Positions 35,588 to 46,137 are shown, numbered from the stretch's first letter. The stretch is 64,000 bases of DNA from Nitratireductor sp. (GCA_020637805.1 JACKJU010000006.1:213649-277648), one strand, 5' to 3'. Notes: generated by a model from the letters alone, not told the origin. Program-made: numbers and translations.

Positions 35588-35771
35588 CTTGTTATAGTGG
35601 CGCATTCAGGCGGTTTCGGTGAAAAATTCCCCGAAGGGTCAGCTTGCCGCGCCGAAAATGAATTGCGTGGGGGGAGTTGCTGTGCATCCTAGAGATGCGA
35701 GGGAGGACTCCTGACATGGGTCACTACGGATCCGGCCGTATTTGGCGGCTGGTCAAGATTGGAGATGGCGA

Positions 35772-36947
35772 ATGAAGCTTTTTGTTCCCAAGGAAGGCGG
35801 CGGTGAAACGCGTGTCGCGCTTTCCCCGGACATGGTGAAGAAGCTCGGAACACTCGGTTTCGAGGTTACGGTCGAGAAGGGAGCGGGTGCAGCATCGCGC
35901 ATTACCGATTCCGCCTTCGAGGCAGCTGGCGCAAAGGTTGGATCTGCAGCGGGTACGGCAGACGTGATCCTCAAGGTCAGAAGACCTTCACCGGCGGAAG
36001 CCGCCAAGTACAAGAAGGGTGCGCTGGTGCTTGCCAGCATGGACCCTTACGGTAATGAAAAAGACGTCGAAGCGATGGCGAAGGCCGGTATTTCCGCCTT
36101 TGCCATGGAGTTCATGCCGCGCATCACGCGCGCGCAGTCCATGGACGTTCTGTCGTCACAGGCCAACCTTGCCGGTTACCAGGCCGTTATCGAGGCGGCT
36201 GCCCATTTCGACAGAGCCCTGCCGATGATGATGACGGCAGCCGGTACGGTTCCTGCCGCCAAGGTATTCGTCATGGGAGCAGGTGTTGCCGGCCTCCAGG
36301 CAATTGCCACCGCACGGCGTCTGGGTGCTGTGGTTACGGCGACCGACGTGCGTGCAGCCGCGGGCGAACAGGTTGCCTCGCTCGGCGCCAAGTTCATCAT
36401 GACCGACGCGCTGAAAGACGCTTCGGGCGAAGGCGGCTATGCCCGCGAACTGACGGATGACGAAAAGAAGGCACAGGCCGATCTCGTTGCCGGTCATATC
36501 GCCAAGCAGGATATCGTCATCACGACAGCGCTCATTCCGGGCCGTCCGGCACCGAAGCTTGTGACGAAGGAAATGGTTGCGTCCATGGCACCGGGTTCCG
36601 TCATCGTCGATCTTGCCGTCGAGCGCGGCGGCAACGTTGAAGGTGCGAAAGCAGGTGCTGTCGCAGATATTTCAGGCGTGCGGATTATCGGCTTCGAGAA
36701 CATGGCGGGCCGCATTCCGGCTTCGGCCTCTCTTCTCTATGCAAAGAACCTTGTCACCTTCCTTGAGACGATGATCGACAAGGAGAAGAAGGAATTGAGC
36801 CTCGATCTGGAGGACGAACTGGTCAAGGCGACGCTGCTTACGCATGACGGTGCAGTGGTTCATCCGAACTTCGCCAAAGCCAAGGCGCCGGCCAAACCTG
36901 CCGCCGCAAAGAAAGCTGAACCCAAGAAAGAAGGGGGAGACGCATAA
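35772..36947 (+). CDS. pntAA: NAD(P) transhydrogenase alpha subunit, part 1 (NAD-binding domain I)
   Basis: A 391-residue cytoplasmic subunit that binds NAD(H) in the proton-pumping transhydrogenase, which makes NADPH from [22 protein letters not shown] opens the alanine-dehydrogenase-like N-terminal part. [18 protein letters not shown] (about 172-189) is the dinucleotide-binding loop. The C-terminal Ala/Lys/Pro-rich tail is a linker. Its TAA overlaps the next ATG by 1 base. The split alpha subunit is typical for Alphaproteobacteria such as Rhodospirillum. Confidence 0.95.
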   Translation: MKLFVPKEGGGETRVALSPDMVKKLGTLGFEVTVEKGAGAASRITDSAFEAAGAKVGSAAGTADVILKVRRPSPAEAAKYKKGALVLASMDPYGNEKDVEAMAKAGISAFAMEFMPRITRAQSMDVLSSQANLAGYQAVIEAAAHFDRALPMMMTAAGTVPAAKVFVMGAGVAGLQAIATARRLGAVVTATDVRAAAGEQVASLGAKFIMTDALKDASGEGGYARELTDDEKKAQADLVAGHIAKQDIVITTALIPGRPAPKLVTKEMVASMAPGSVIVDLAVERGGNVEGAKAGAVADISGVRIIGFENMAGRIPASASLLYAKNLVTFLETMIDKEKKELSLDLEDELVKATLLTHDGAVVHPNFAKAKAPAKPAAAKKAEPKKEGGDA

Positions 36948-37420
36948 TGGCCAACAACACGCTCCTTACCCCGGAGGGCTGGGCCGAGGAAGCCCGCCGC
37001 CTTTCCGAGAAAGCCGCAGAGCTTGCCACCCAGGCGAAGGAAGCTGCTCAACATGCAATGGAAGCCGCAAACTCTCCCGCAGCCGCCGATGGCATGGTGC
37101 AAGCTGCACAGGCTGCGGCTCATGGCGGCGCAGTTTCGCCGTTCGTGTTTCAGCTGGCGATTTTCGTGCTTGCCATCTTCGTGGGATACTATGTCGTCTG
37201 GTCCGTTACCCCGGCGCTGCACACACCGCTGATGGCGGTAACCAACGCGATTTCCTCGGTAATTGTGGTAGGCGCGCTGCTCGCGGTTGGCGTATCAGCG
37301 GCCAGCGGAATGGCGACCGGCTTCGGTTTCGTTGCCCTGATACTGGCATCCGTCAACATTTTTGGCGGCTTCCTCGTCACGCAACGCATGCTCGCCATGT
37401 ACAAGAAAAAAGACCGATAA
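36947..37420 (+). CDS. pntAB: NAD(P) transhydrogenase alpha subunit, part 2 (membrane)
   Basis: A 157-residue membrane part. An N-terminal Ala/Glu-rich helix (about 12-55) precedes three to four hydrophobic segments (about 66-85, 93-113, 118-140). [21 protein letters not shown] holds the PntA membrane signature, forming part of the proton path with PntB. Normal members are about 100-140 residues, so the N-terminal extension is slightly long. It is translationally coupled to pntAA. Confidence 0.93.
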   Translation: MANNTLLTPEGWAEEARRLSEKAAELATQAKEAAQHAMEAANSPAAADGMVQAAQAAAHGGAVSPFVFQLAIFVLAIFVGYYVVWSVTPALHTPLMAVTNAISSVIVVGALLAVGVSAASGMATGFGFVALILASVNIFGGFLVTQRMLAMYKKKDR

Positions 37421-37433
37421 GGCGGGGCATCAG

Positions 37434-38825
37434 ATGGAAAACTACACAGCGTTTCTCTACCTGGTTTCAGGTGTCCTCTTCATTCTCGCGCTTCGCGGCC
37501 TGTCGCACCCAGTAACGTCCCGCAAGGGCAACGTTTACGGCATGATAGGCATGGCGATTGCCATCCTTACCACGCTGTTCCTGGCGTCCCCGACATTCGG
37601 GGGCTGGGTGCTGGTAATTGCCGGCCTGGCAATCGGTGGTGGTGTGGGTGCCTATGTGGCGCGCCAGATCCCCATGACTGCCATGCCGCAGCTCGTGGCC
37701 GCATTCCACTCGCTTGTCGGTCTGGCTGCAGTGCTCGTGGCAGCCGCCGCGCTCTATGCGCCCGAGAGCTTCGGCATCGGTGCGGTTGGAAACATCCACG
37801 GCGCAAGCCTTGTCGAGATGGTACTGGGCGTGGCCATCGGTGCCATTACCTTCACCGGTTCGGTCATCGCGTTTGCCAAGCTCGACGGGCGCATGTCGGG
37901 CAAGCCGATCATGCTTCCCGGCCGCCATTTCATCAATATCGCCGTTGCGGTTGCGCTGGTGCTGCTGGTGATCACCTTCGTGAATACCGAAAGCCATTTC
38001 GTGTTCTGGCTAATCACGCTGCTTTCCTTCCTGCTCGGAATTCTCATCATCATACCAATCGGCGGCGCCGACATGCCTGTCGTGGTATCGATGCTGAACT
38101 CCTATTCAGGATGGGCGGCTGCGGGCATCGGGTTCACGCTCGGCAACCTTGCGCTGATCATTACCGGTGCGCTGGTAGGTTCATCAGGTGCAATCCTGTC
38201 CTACATCATGTGCAAGGGCATGAACCGCTCGTTCATCTCTGTCATTCTCGGTGGGTTTGGCGGTGAGACTGCTACTGCGGGCGGTGACGATGGCATCGAC
38301 CGCACGGTCAAGCAGGGTTCTGCCGACGACGCTGCCTTCCTGATGAAGAACGCTTCCAAGGTCATCATCGTGCCGGGTTACGGCATGGCTGTTGCGCAGG
38401 CACAGCACGCCTTGCGCGAACTTGGCGACCTGCTGAAGGAAGAGGGCGTGGAGGTCAAATATGCCATCCATCCGGTTGCCGGCCGTATGCCGGGTCACAT
38501 GAACGTTCTCCTTGCCGAGGCCAATGTGCCCTATGACGATGTGTTCGAACTTGAAGACATCAACAGCGAGTTCGCGCAGGCGGACGTAGCCTATGTCATC
38601 GGCGCAAACGACGTGACCAACCCGGCGGCCCGCGATGATCCATCCTCGCCGATCTTCGGCATGCCGATCCTCGATGTCGACAAGGCAAAGACCTGCCTGT
38701 TCGTCAAGCGCTCGCTGGGTTCGGGTTATGCCGGCATCGACAATACGCTGTTCTACAAGGACGGAACGATGATGCTGCTTGGCGATGCCAAGAAGATGAC
38801 AGAAGATATCGTCAAGGCGTTCTGA
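37434..38825 (+). CDS. pntB: NAD(P) transhydrogenase beta subunit
   Basis: A 463-residue subunit with about nine membrane segments (roughly 1-260) forming the proton channel, then a soluble NADP(H)-binding domain III. VPGYGMAVAQAQHALREL is the dinucleotide-binding loop, and HPVAGRMPGHMNVLLAEA and GANDVTNPAARDDPSSPI are invariant domain III blocks. It starts 13 bp after pntAB and ends with a strong terminator at 38853. Confidence 0.96.
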   Translation: MENYTAFLYLVSGVLFILALRGLSHPVTSRKGNVYGMIGMAIAILTTLFLASPTFGGWVLVIAGLAIGGGVGAYVARQIPMTAMPQLVAAFHSLVGLAAVLVAAAALYAPESFGIGAVGNIHGASLVEMVLGVAIGAITFTGSVIAFAKLDGRMSGKPIMLPGRHFINIAVAVALVLLVITFVNTESHFVFWLITLLSFLLGILIIIPIGGADMPVVVSMLNSYSGWAAAGIGFTLGNLALIITGALVGSSGAILSYIMCKGMNRSFISVILGGFGGETATAGGDDGIDRTVKQGSADDAAFLMKNASKVIIVPGYGMAVAQAQHALRELGDLLKEEGVEVKYAIHPVAGRMPGHMNVLLAEANVPYDDVFELEDINSEFAQADVAYVIGANDVTNPAARDDPSSPIFGMPILDVDKAKTCLFVKRSLGSGYAGIDNTLFYKDGTMMLLGDAKKMTEDIVKAF

Positions 38826-38852
38826 CGCGTTTGGAAATTGTGCATCAAAAAC

Positions 38853-38881
38853 AAAACCCCGGATCTGTGATCCGGGGTTTT
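38853..38881. terminator. Bidirectional intrinsic terminator after pntB
   Basis: A perfect 13-bp stem (AAAACCCCGGATC with GATCCGGGGTTTT) has a 3-base loop. A- and T-tracts on both sides let it serve pntB and the convergent TPR lipoprotein gene. Confidence 0.88.
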
Positions 38882-38904
38882 GCATGTCAGATATACTCTT
38901 CAAC

Positions 38905-39786
38905 TCAGCCGCGCGTTCGAGTCATCCCGTCGCGGGCCAACCGGCTTTGAGCGTCGATACGGGATGCACGCTGGTACGCCATGAATGCCTGGCGTTTGTC
39001 ACCACGCGCCTCAAGGGCAAGGCCCTTGGTAATCCAGGCATCCGCATAACGGCCATTCAGGTTGATTGCACGGTCGGCGTCTTCGATCGCGTTATACCCG
39101 TCGTTGATGGCAAGGTAGGAAACGGCGCGGCTATTGTATGGCTCGGGCGAAGCGGGATCGAGGGAAATGGCAGCTGTGAAATCCTCGATCGCCTGCTGGT
39201 GATTGCCCTGCGCCTGATAGATCAGGCCGCGGCCATGAAAGGCCCGCGGATTGGTTGAGCCGATCTGGATTGCGCGCTGGAAATCCCGCATCGCCTGTTC
39301 GTTCTTGCTGGCGAGCCTGTAAACCGTTCCGCGGCCGATATAGGCAACGTCATATTCACGGTTGATCTTGAGCGCCTGGTTGTAATCTCCGATCGCGGCA
39401 GCCGGATCGCCCTGGGCACGGTAGATGAGCGCCCGGTTGGCATAGGCCTGGTAGAAGCGCGGATTAAGCTCGATGGCCCGGGTGAAATCGGCCAGTGCTT
39501 CGCGGTTGCGGCCTGCCTTGCCAAAGGCGGTTCCGCGTACATTGTATGCTTCCGCATTCTTCGGATTGCGCTCGACGACTGCGGTGAGTGAGGCAATGTT
39601 TTCCTGCGATCCCTGATCCGGATTGAGGTCGATGGCCTTTTCGATCTGCGTGTTCGACTGGCAGGCGGTGAGGCCCAGCGCCACTACAGACGCGGCAGCG
39701 GCAAGGCGCAGGCGCCGAACAGGTCCAAGGCGGCCAGAAACACTGGTTCCCGGTTCCCGGTACTCTGTTTGCGTCGAATGGATCAT
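38905..39786 (-). CDS. TPR-repeat lipoprotein
   Basis: A 293-residue exported protein. After a polar leader comes a hydrophobic stretch ending in lipobox LTAC (Cys42). About six tetratricopeptide repeats fill positions 65-275 (e.g. AEAYNVRGTAFGKAGRNREA and YQAYANRALIYRAQGD). It resembles NlpI/PilF-like lipoproteins, scaffolds for wall enzymes. The long leader before the hydrophobic part may mean a start further in, but no better ATG exists. Confidence 0.85.
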   Translation of the reverse strand: MIHSTQTEYREPGTSVSGRLGPVRRLRLAAAASVVALGLTACQSNTQIEKAIDLNPDQGSQENIASLTAVVERNPKNAEAYNVRGTAFGKAGRNREALADFTRAIELNPRFYQAYANRALIYRAQGDPAAAIGDYNQALKINREYDVAYIGRGTVYRLASKNEQAMRDFQRAIQIGSTNPRAFHGRGLIYQAQGNHQQAIEDFTAAISLDPASPEPYNSRAVSYLAINDGYNAIEDADRAINLNGRYADAWITKGLALEARGDKRQAFMAYQRASRIDAQSRLARDGMTRTRG

Positions 39787-40014
39787 TGCGCTTCCGGCGT
39801 CCCACGCTGCGCGGGGCAGCAGTCAAGTTGTAAGTCAAACACAAGCAAAAGGCGGAAAGGCCGTCATGCCAATCCGCCTGAGCCTATTTCAGTTCACCCA
39901 TGAAAGGGGCGAAATAACGGCACTTCGGTTCATTGTCCTGCAAAGTGTCTCCGGTACGTAAAAAAGCCGGGACGCAATGTATCTGGCAGGACAGGCCAAC
40001 CTCGAGCGCGCGAA

Positions 40015-40230
40015 TCAACGTCCCGGGATGATGCCTTCGCGCTGTGCCTTCTTGCGAGCAAGCTTGCGAGCGCGGCGAATTGCTTCGGCCTTTTCGCGGG
40101 CACGCTTCTCGGAAGGTTTCTCATAGAAATTGCGAAGCTTCATTTCGCGGAAGACGCCTTCACGCTGAAGTTTCTTTTTCAGGGCGCGAAGGGCCTGATC
40201 AACATTGTTGTCGCGTACGATTACCTGCAC
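40015..40230 (-). CDS. rpsU: 30S ribosomal protein S21
   Basis: A 71-residue basic protein beginning [20 protein letters not shown], with [20 protein letters not shown] in the middle, typical of alphaproteobacterial S21. The ATG is at 40228-40230. It is a lone gene. S21 takes part in base-pairing of the anti-SD region during initiation. Confidence 0.96.
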   Translation of the reverse strand: MQVIVRDNNVDQALRALKKKLQREGVFREMKLRNFYEKPSEKRAREKAEAIRRARKLARKKAQREGIIPGR

Positions 40231-40479
40231 GTTTGCTCCGTTTCGTTATTCGGCCGGCAGGCTCGCCTGCCGCTCTCAACTGTCTCGTTTGGCTGCGGGT
40301 TTTTCCTTCAAGTTCCGGAAAAACCGGACTTTCAGGTCAGCATTCGGGCTCGGAACAGGCATAAACCATACCGTGCCCGCGATGGGTACCATCGCCAGAT
40401 GGCGGGCCAATAGCAAAATGCCCGGCAATTGTCCATACTTGGCGTGGAAAAACAGGGATATGAATTCAATCGAAAGCCA

Positions 40480-41574
40480 TCAGGAGGCAGGGCCTGTAAG
40501 GCGCGTGAAGTGTCCCATCTTGCGGCCCGGCCTGGTTTCGGACTTGCCATAGAGGTGGATGCTCAGACCCGGCTTGCCGAGCAGGCTGTCGAAACGGTCC
40601 ACATCCTGCCCGATCAGGTTCTCCATGATGCAATCGGAATGCCGCGAAGGATCGCCCAGCGGCCAGCCGCACACTGCGCGAACATGCTGTTCGAATTGCG
40701 AAACCGCGCATGCGGCCTCGGTCCAGTGGCCCGAATTGTGGACGCGTGGCGCCATCTCGTTGACGACGAGAGAGCCGTCGCGGAGCACAAAGAACTCGAT
40801 GCCGATCACGCCTACATAGCCCAATGCAGAAAGGATGTCCGATGCGATTTCCTTTGCTGCCGCGATGGTGGCTGACGGCACACCTGAAGGCAGGCGCGAG
40901 GTATCCAGAATTCCGTTGCGGTGGATGTTGCGCGCCGGGTCGTAGGCGCGGATTTCGCCATCGCGGGAACGGGCGGCAATTACGGAAATTTCGCAGTCGA
41001 AATCGACGAAACCCTCAAGGATCGATTCGGCACCCTTGAGCGACGCAAAAGCCCGTTCCAGATCCTCGCGGCTCATTTCCGGCGTAATACGCACCTGGCC
41101 CTTGCCGTCATATCCAAACCGGCGGGTCTTGAGGATGCCGTCGAAACCGCCTTCGCACAGTTTCAGGAGATCGAGGTCGCTTCCGATGGCGTAAAAGGGA
41201 GCAGTCTGAGCACCGCACTGGCGGATGAACTCCTTTTCTGCGAGGCGGTCCTGACTTTTTTCCAGCGCCATGGTGCCGGGAAACAGGAGGCCGCGCTCAT
41301 CGAGAAACCGTGCGGCCCCGGCCGGAATGTTCTCGAATTCGTAGGTTACTGCGCGGCATTCCCTGGCAAGCAGTTCGAGCGCTTCCATGTTGTCGTAATC
41401 GGCTGCGATGTGATGGCTCGCCACCTGTTCGGCAGGACATTTCGGATCAGGTTCCAGCACGACCGTGCGGACGCCAAGACGGGCTGCAGCCATGGCGATC
41501 ATTCTGCCAAGCTGCCCTCCGCCAAGAATGCCGAGCGTGTCGCCGGGTTTCATGACTCCGGTGGTTTCGGTCAT
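40480..41574 (-). CDS. purK: 5-(carboxyamino)imidazole ribonucleotide synthase
   Basis: A 364-residue ATP-grasp enzyme that converts AIR to N5-CAIR with ATP and bicarbonate in purine synthesis. ILGGGQLGRMIAMAA is the N-terminal fold, KTRRFGYDGKGQ the ATP-binding loop, and VNEMAPRVHNSGHWT the metal-binding and substrate region. The ATG at 41572-41574 has AAGGG 7 bases upstream, better than the ATG two codons earlier. It lies 59 bp downstream of purE on the same strand. Confidence 0.95.
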   Translation of the reverse strand: MTETTGVMKPGDTLGILGGGQLGRMIAMAAARLGVRTVVLEPDPKCPAEQVASHHIAADYDNMEALELLARECRAVTYEFENIPAGAARFLDERGLLFPGTMALEKSQDRLAEKEFIRQCGAQTAPFYAIGSDLDLLKLCEGGFDGILKTRRFGYDGKGQVRITPEMSREDLERAFASLKGAESILEGFVDFDCEISVIAARSRDGEIRAYDPARNIHRNGILDTSRLPSGVPSATIAAAKEIASDILSALGYVGVIGIEFFVLRDGSLVVNEMAPRVHNSGHWTEAACAVSQFEQHVRAVCGWPLGDPSRHSDCIMENLIGQDVDRFDSLLGKPGLSIHLYGKSETRPGRKMGHFTRLTGPAS

Positions 41575-41633
41575 GTGCATGCCCTTGTTTCTGCCTTGCC
41601 ATCAAACATGGCACTGATCGGCCGGTTTTGGGT

Positions 41634-42128
41634 TCAGTCCTCGGGCCTTTCGGCAACCATTGCCGTTTGCCGCGCGCGCCACGCATCGAGTTTGTCCGCG
41701 ACAGCCGGGTCCGAGACGGAAAGAACGGATGCTGCAAGCAGGGCCGCATTTACAGCGCCTGCACGCCCGATCGCCAGCGTTCCGACGGGAATGCCTGCAG
41801 GCATCTGGACGATGGAAAGCAGGCTGTCCTTTCCGGACAGCGCCTTTGACTGAACGGGAACGCCGAAAACCGGCAGCGAGGTATAGGCTGCGGTCATTCC
41901 GGGAAGATGGGCCGCGCCACCTGCGCCGGCTATTATGACTTTGAAGCCGGCCTTGCGTGCGCCCTTGGCAAAATCCGCCATCCGGTCGGGGGTGCGATGC
42001 GCCGAGATGATGCGGATGTCAGCGGTGATCCCGAGTTCGTCCAGCGTATCGGCGGCGTGTTTCATGGTTTCCCAGTCGGACTGGCTGCCCATGATGATGG
42101 CAATTTCGGCTTTGCTGGCGGACATCAT
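41634..42128 (-). CDS. purE: N5-carboxyaminoimidazole ribonucleotide mutase
   Basis: A 164-residue class I PurE that rearranges N5-CAIR to [20 protein letters not shown] is the phosphate-binding loop, SAHRTPDRM holds the catalytic His, and [11 protein letters not shown] and [17 protein letters not shown] complete the active site. It is followed by purK and preceded by a YdcH-like gene 50 bp upstream. Confidence 0.96.
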   Translation of the reverse strand: MMSASKAEIAIIMGSQSDWETMKHAADTLDELGITADIRIISAHRTPDRMADFAKGARKAGFKVIIAGAGGAAHLPGMTAAYTSLPVFGVPVQSKALSGKDSLLSIVQMPAGIPVGTLAIGRAGAVNAALLAASVLSVSDPAVADKLDAWRARQTAMVAERPED

Positions 42129-42178
42129 GTCTTCTCTCGTATCCGTTCTCGTGGTGCGTGCCAGGGAGAAGGAGCCAT

Positions 42179-42382
42179 TCAGGCGATTATGTCGGGAAGC
42201 AACTCGTCCCGGACGCGGGCGATCTCGTCCTTGATCGACAGTTTCTTTTTCTTGAGGCGCTGGATACGCAGATTGTCGGTCCCGACCTGGATGAGCGCAT
42301 CAATTGCGTGATCGAGGTCTTCGTGCTCGATTTCGAGCTTGGCGAGTCTGACCCGCAATTCGATATGGTCGTCTTCGCCCAT
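42179..42382 (-). CDS. YdcH/DUF465 family small protein
   Basis: A 67-residue helical protein of the YdcH (DUF465) type, with a coiled-coil core (about 8-62) and the Lys-rich [19 protein letters not shown]. The ATG at 42380-42382 has GGGAG 7 bases upstream; a TTG five codons earlier is less likely. It lies upstream of purEK on the same strand and divergent from a second DUF465 gene. The function is unknown. Confidence 0.82.
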   Translation of the reverse strand: MGEDDHIELRVRLAKLEIEHEDLDHAIDALIQVGTDNLRIQRLKKKKLSIKDEIARVRDELLPDIIA

Positions 42383-42593
42383 AGGGTCTCCCGCCAACTT
42401 TTTGCCGCTGATCCAGCGCGATCAAGATATGGTCTGAATGCGTGTTTCGTACCAGAAGCGGCGCCGTTCAGGAAGCCGTCGATTCGGTTGAAAACCACAA
42501 TTCAACATTTGTGACATACGTATGATTCCGCCATTGGACAAGATCGGGATTTTGTGGTCCAATTTTCATGTTGCAAATCAAAGGAGGTAAGAG

Positions 42594-42758
42594 ATGTCCA
42601 TGGTTTCCCATATCGATTCCCTGAAGCAGAAGCATTCGGAACTCGAAATGAGACTGCAGGACGCGCTCAAGCACCCCAGTTCAAGTGATGACGAAATTGC
42701 AGAGTTGAAGCGCCAGAAGCTGGTGCTCAAGGACCGGATAGAATCAATTCGCGACTAG
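42594..42758 (+). CDS. YdcH/DUF465 family small protein (54 aa)
   Basis: A short gene read directly from sequence: ATG at 42594, TAG at 42756-42758. The strong AAAGGAGGT lies 6 bases before the ATG. The protein starts MSMVSHIDSLKQKHSELEMR, and KRQKLVLKDRIESIR near its end is the DUF465 signature. It is one amphipathic helical hairpin. The family is widespread in Alphaproteobacteria, with no firmly known role. It is divergent from the paralogue at 42179-42382. Confidence 0.85.
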   Translation: MSMVSHIDSLKQKHSELEMRLQDALKHPSSSDDEIAELKRQKLVLKDRIESIRD

Positions 42759-42801
42759 ATTTGAAAAAATAAACCCTCTCGCGGTTTGAGAGGTTCAGAT
42801 T

Positions 42802-43584
42802 TCACAGCAGGTTCTGGATGGCCTCCCGGCCGTCCCACAACAGCTTTGTTCCGATCACGAGCATCGCTACATAGGTGACGTTGTAAAAGAACTTCTGCGA
42901 GACCTTCTTGACGGCCCAAACGCCGATCAGAACTCCTATGACCGCGACAGGGACGAGCGCGAGCGAGATGTGGAGATTGTCGCTGGTGAACTGCCCCAGC
43001 ATGAAATAGGGCAGCACCTTGGCGGCATTGACCATCGTAAAGAAGATCACGCTTGTTCCCGCGAAAATGATCTTGTCCATCTTCAGGGGCAGGGCGTAAG
43101 CCTGAAAAGGCGGGCCGCCTGCATGCGAAATGAAGCTGGTGAACCCCGCCAGCGTGCCCCAGAAGGCACCTCCAATCAGGCTGTGATTTGCAGGCGCATG
43201 CTTGAGCAGGTCGCGGCGGAACTGGATGACGGCAAAGGAAATCGCTACTAGTCCGACCATGATGCGCACCCAGTCTTCCGAGACCCAATGTGCCGTGAGC
43301 CATCCGATGCCGATACCGACCAGGGCGGCAGGCAACATGTGGCGGATGACCGACCAGTTGCAGCTATGGCGATAGTTGTACAATCCCACCATGTCCATCA
43401 TGATCAACACTGGCAGCATGATGGCGGCAGCTTTCACCGGAGATACGGTGAGTGCAATCAGCGGGGTTGCGAGCATTCCGATTCCGCCTCCGAACCCGCC
43501 CTTTGAAAGACCGGTGAGGATGACTGCAGGAATTGCGACGGCAAGAAACTGCGGCTCGAGGTAAAGCGCTGTTGAATCGATCAT
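42802..43584 (-). CDS. TauE/SafE family sulfite (anion) exporter
   Basis: A 260-residue inner-membrane protein with about eight hydrophobic segments. TGLSKGGFGGGIGMLATPL (about 24-42) and the second-repeat GTLAGFTSFISHAGGPPFQAY are the family signatures. The ATG at 43582-43584 fits. Members export sulfite, sulfoacetate or related organic anions; which one is not shown. The neighbours give no sulfur-metabolism context. Confidence 0.88.
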   Translation of the reverse strand: MIDSTALYLEPQFLAVAIPAVILTGLSKGGFGGGIGMLATPLIALTVSPVKAAAIMLPVLIMMDMVGLYNYRHSCNWSVIRHMLPAALVGIGIGWLTAHWVSEDWVRIMVGLVAISFAVIQFRRDLLKHAPANHSLIGGAFWGTLAGFTSFISHAGGPPFQAYALPLKMDKIIFAGTSVIFFTMVNAAKVLPYFMLGQFTSDNLHISLALVPVAVIGVLIGVWAVKKVSQKFFYNVTYVAMLVIGTKLLWDGREAIQNLL

Positions 43585-43674
43585 TTCGCTGTGGGGCTGC
43601 CGGGAAAAGGTTCTCTTGATTGGATGGCAAATTTGCTGCACACGCTGTGAGCGGCAAATTGCGGAGATGAAGGC

Positions 43675-44364
43675 TTGGCACAGGAACGGCAACAAGTACA
43701 GGGCAATGGTGAAGCGGCCACGGGTGCGGAAGACCGCTGCAGGCTTGTTCTGGTCGTGCCTGCGGGAAGTTGCGATGCGGCAAGACTGGCGAGTGCACTT
43801 GCCGGCGGTGATGTCGCCAGCGTTATCATTGTTCCCGGCGGCCTGGATGAAGCCGAATACCAGAAAGCTGCGGCTGATCTGGTTTCAGCCGCACAGGCAG
43901 TTGATGTGGCTGCGTTGGTGGTCAATGACAGCCGCGCGATGGGACGCGCAGAGGCAGACGGAATTCTGATCGAGGGCTCTCTTGAAGCACTAGATGATGC
44001 CGTCGCCCGCTTTTCGCCAAAAAGGATAGTAGGCTTTGCTTCACTGTTCGACCGGCATGGTGCGATGGAGGCAGGAGAGCGCAATCCAGATTTCCTGTTT
44101 CTGGGCAAGACCGACGGCGATATCCGGCCCGAGCCGCATCCACGCAATCTGAAGATTGCCGAATGGGCGGCAGAGGTGATGCAGTTCTCGCTCATCGTGA
44201 TGGGCGGAACCGCAGTGGAGAGCGTAATCGATATTGCCCATACGGGTGCTGATTTCGCGGCCCTCGGCAAGGCTGTATTCGCCGAGGGTGTCGATGCCCC
44301 GGAAGCAGTCAGGGCGGCCAATGCCATGCTGGACGAACACGCGCCGCGTTTTGAAAGCGAGTGA
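43675..44364 (+). CDS. Thiamine-phosphate synthase (ThiE)-like protein
   Basis: A 229-residue TIM-barrel protein with ThiE/TenI features: ALVVNDSRAMGRAEADGI and IVGFASLFDRHGAMEAGE fit the family, but the active-site residues (e.g. the loop with Lys and the Asp-rich segment) are weak. No other thi gene is nearby. It is probably a paralogue whose activity is unproven. The start is a TTG at 43675 with GGAG about 9 bases upstream. It is followed 7 bp later by a Sel1 protein gene and probably forms an operon with it. Confidence 0.62.
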   Translation: MAQERQQVQGNGEAATGAEDRCRLVLVVPAGSCDAARLASALAGGDVASVIIVPGGLDEAEYQKAAADLVSAAQAVDVAALVVNDSRAMGRAEADGILIEGSLEALDDAVARFSPKRIVGFASLFDRHGAMEAGERNPDFLFLGKTDGDIRPEPHPRNLKIAEWAAEVMQFSLIVMGGTAVESVIDIAHTGADFAALGKAVFAEGVDAPEAVRAANAMLDEHAPRFESE

Positions 44365-44371
44365 AACCGCA

Positions 44372-45430
44372 ATGCATCTTTCCAGAAGGTTTCCGGTCAT
44401 TCTGGCCGTCGTGACCCTGTTTGCCGTTCAGGGAGCGCAGACTTGGGCGCAGGATGCAGCTGTCGATCCGGATAGCGCGCCGTCCGAAACCGGGATAGCC
44501 GGCGACGCGAATGCCGATGTTCTGCAACCGGGCAGCGGTGCGCCTGCCTCGATATCCAACCGCATGGCCCCGACCGACGAAGAGGCTGCTGCCGGCCCGC
44601 CGCCTGACCCCGCATATGGTGCCTATCAGCGCGGCTATTACCTGACTGCATTCCAGTTGGCATTGCCGCGCGCCCAGATGGGCGATCCGGCTGCACAGAC
44701 CCTGATCGCCGAACTGTACGACAAGGGGCTTGGAATTCCGCGTGACGGCAAGGAAGCGACCCAATGGTTCGGCATTGCAGCCAAGAGCGGAGATACCGAG
44801 GCGCAGTTCGCCTATGCGGTGAAGTTGCTTGAGGGCCGGTATGTGAAGGCCGATCCGGAGGAGGCTCGCCGGTTGATGAAGGTGGCCGCCGACCATGGCC
44901 ATCCGACGGCCGCCTACAATTACGGGCAGATGGTTCTCGACAGACGTCCGACGACGGAAGGTGCGCGCGAAGCGCTCAAGTATTTCGAGCTTGCGGCGGA
45001 AAAGGAATTGCCGGACGCCTATTTTGCACTTGCGCAGCTGTATGAAGCCGGGATCGTTTCGGGCTATCCCGAAATCGGGAAAGCTCATTCATGGCTGTTG
45101 AAGGCGGCGCAGGCCGGTATCGACAATGCCCAGGTAGAGCTGGCCATCTGGCTGCTGAACGGCAAGGGAACAGAAAAGGATCCAAAGCAGGCCTTCCAGT
45201 GGATGCGGCAGGCTGCGATGCGCGGCAACGTCGTTGCACAATCGCGGCTTGCGAGAATGTTCGCCGAAGGCATCGGGGTCCAACGCGACCGCATTGAAGC
45301 GGCCAAGTGGCACATCGTTGCGCGCCGTGCGGGATTGACCGATGCCTGGCTGGACGAGTTTCTCGTTGGCCTTCCCAAGAAGGATTTCTCGACCGCGCTT
45401 TCTAGGGCAAACAGCTGGCGAGGCAGCTGA
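44372..45430 (+). CDS. Sel1-repeat periplasmic protein
   Basis: A 352-residue exported protein. A signal peptide (about 1-25, ending TWA-QD) precedes an acidic/Pro-rich linker, then about six Sel1-like repeats from residue 110 to 320 (e.g. [26 protein letters not shown] and [22 protein letters not shown] parts). Sel1 repeats are scaffolds for protein complexes at the envelope. It is co-directional with a ThiE-like gene and efp. Confidence 0.85.
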   Translation: MHLSRRFPVILAVVTLFAVQGAQTWAQDAAVDPDSAPSETGIAGDANADVLQPGSGAPASISNRMAPTDEEAAAGPPPDPAYGAYQRGYYLTAFQLALPRAQMGDPAAQTLIAELYDKGLGIPRDGKEATQWFGIAAKSGDTEAQFAYAVKLLEGRYVKADPEEARRLMKVAADHGHPTAAYNYGQMVLDRRPTTEGAREALKYFELAAEKELPDAYFALAQLYEAGIVSGYPEIGKAHSWLLKAAQAGIDNAQVELAIWLLNGKGTEKDPKQAFQWMRQAAMRGNVVAQSRLARMFAEGIGVQRDRIEAAKWHIVARRAGLTDAWLDEFLVGLPKKDFSTALSRANSWRGS

Positions 45431-45573
45431 AAGCCCTCTTCTCAATGTCCGAAACATGCGGTGACACTTGCAACGGCGCTGCAATTGTGGTCATGGAGTG
45501 CGCGACCGGTCCCCGTATCCCCCAGACGGAAGGGTGCGACCCAAGCAAACCTGTTTTTCAAGAGAACGAAGCA

Positions 45574-46137
45574 ATGAAAATCAACGGTAACCAGATCAAG
45601 CCGGGCAACGTGCTGCAGCATGACGGAAGCCTGTGGGCGGTTGTGAAGACCGATCACGTGAAGCCTGGCAAGGGCGGTGCCTTTGCGCAGGTGGAAATGA
45701 AAAACCTGTTCGACGGACGCAAGCTCAACGAGCGTTTCCGCTCCGCTGACACGGTTGAGAAGGTGCGCCTCGAACAGAAGGACTTCCAGTATCTCTACGA
45801 ACAGGGCGAGATGCTGGTTTTCATGGACAACGAAACCTACGAACAGCTTGAACTGCAGAAGGAATTCGTTGGCGACCGCGCAGCCTTCCTGCAGGACGGC
45901 ATGACGGTGACCGTCGAACTTCACGAGGACAAGCCAATCGGAATTTCACTGCCCGACCAGGTGACGCTTGAGGTCGCCGAGACCGAGGCAGTTGTCAAGG
46001 GACAGACCGCGGCTTCTTCCTACAAGCCTGCAATCTTGGAAAATGGTGTACGCGTGATGGTGCCGCCATTCGTCACTTCCGGCGAACGCATCATCGTCGA
46101 CACCAATGAACTCACCTATCTGCGCCGCGCCGACTGA
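45574..46137 (+). CDS. efp: Elongation factor P
   Basis: A 187-residue three-domain protein that relieves ribosome stalling on polyproline stretches. The tip loop [14 protein letters not shown] holds Lys33, equivalent to the modified Lys34 of E. coli. [20 protein letters not shown] and the C-terminal domain ending [10 protein letters not shown] are intact. The ATG is at 45574; upstream is about 140 bp without a gene. No epmA or epmB is adjacent. Confidence 0.95.
   Translation: MKINGNQIKPGNVLQHDGSLWAVVKTDHVKPGKGGAFAQVEMKNLFDGRKLNERFRSADTVEKVRLEQKDFQYLYEQGEMLVFMDNETYEQLELQKEFVGDRAAFLQDGMTVTVELHEDKPIGISLPDQVTLEVAETEAVVKGQTAASSYKPAILENGVRVMVPPFVTSGERIIVDTNELTYLRRAD

Noticed and set aside
40921..41853. 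310-residue plus-strand open frame
   Set aside because: Runs antisense across purK and the start of the purE region; no domain is seen.
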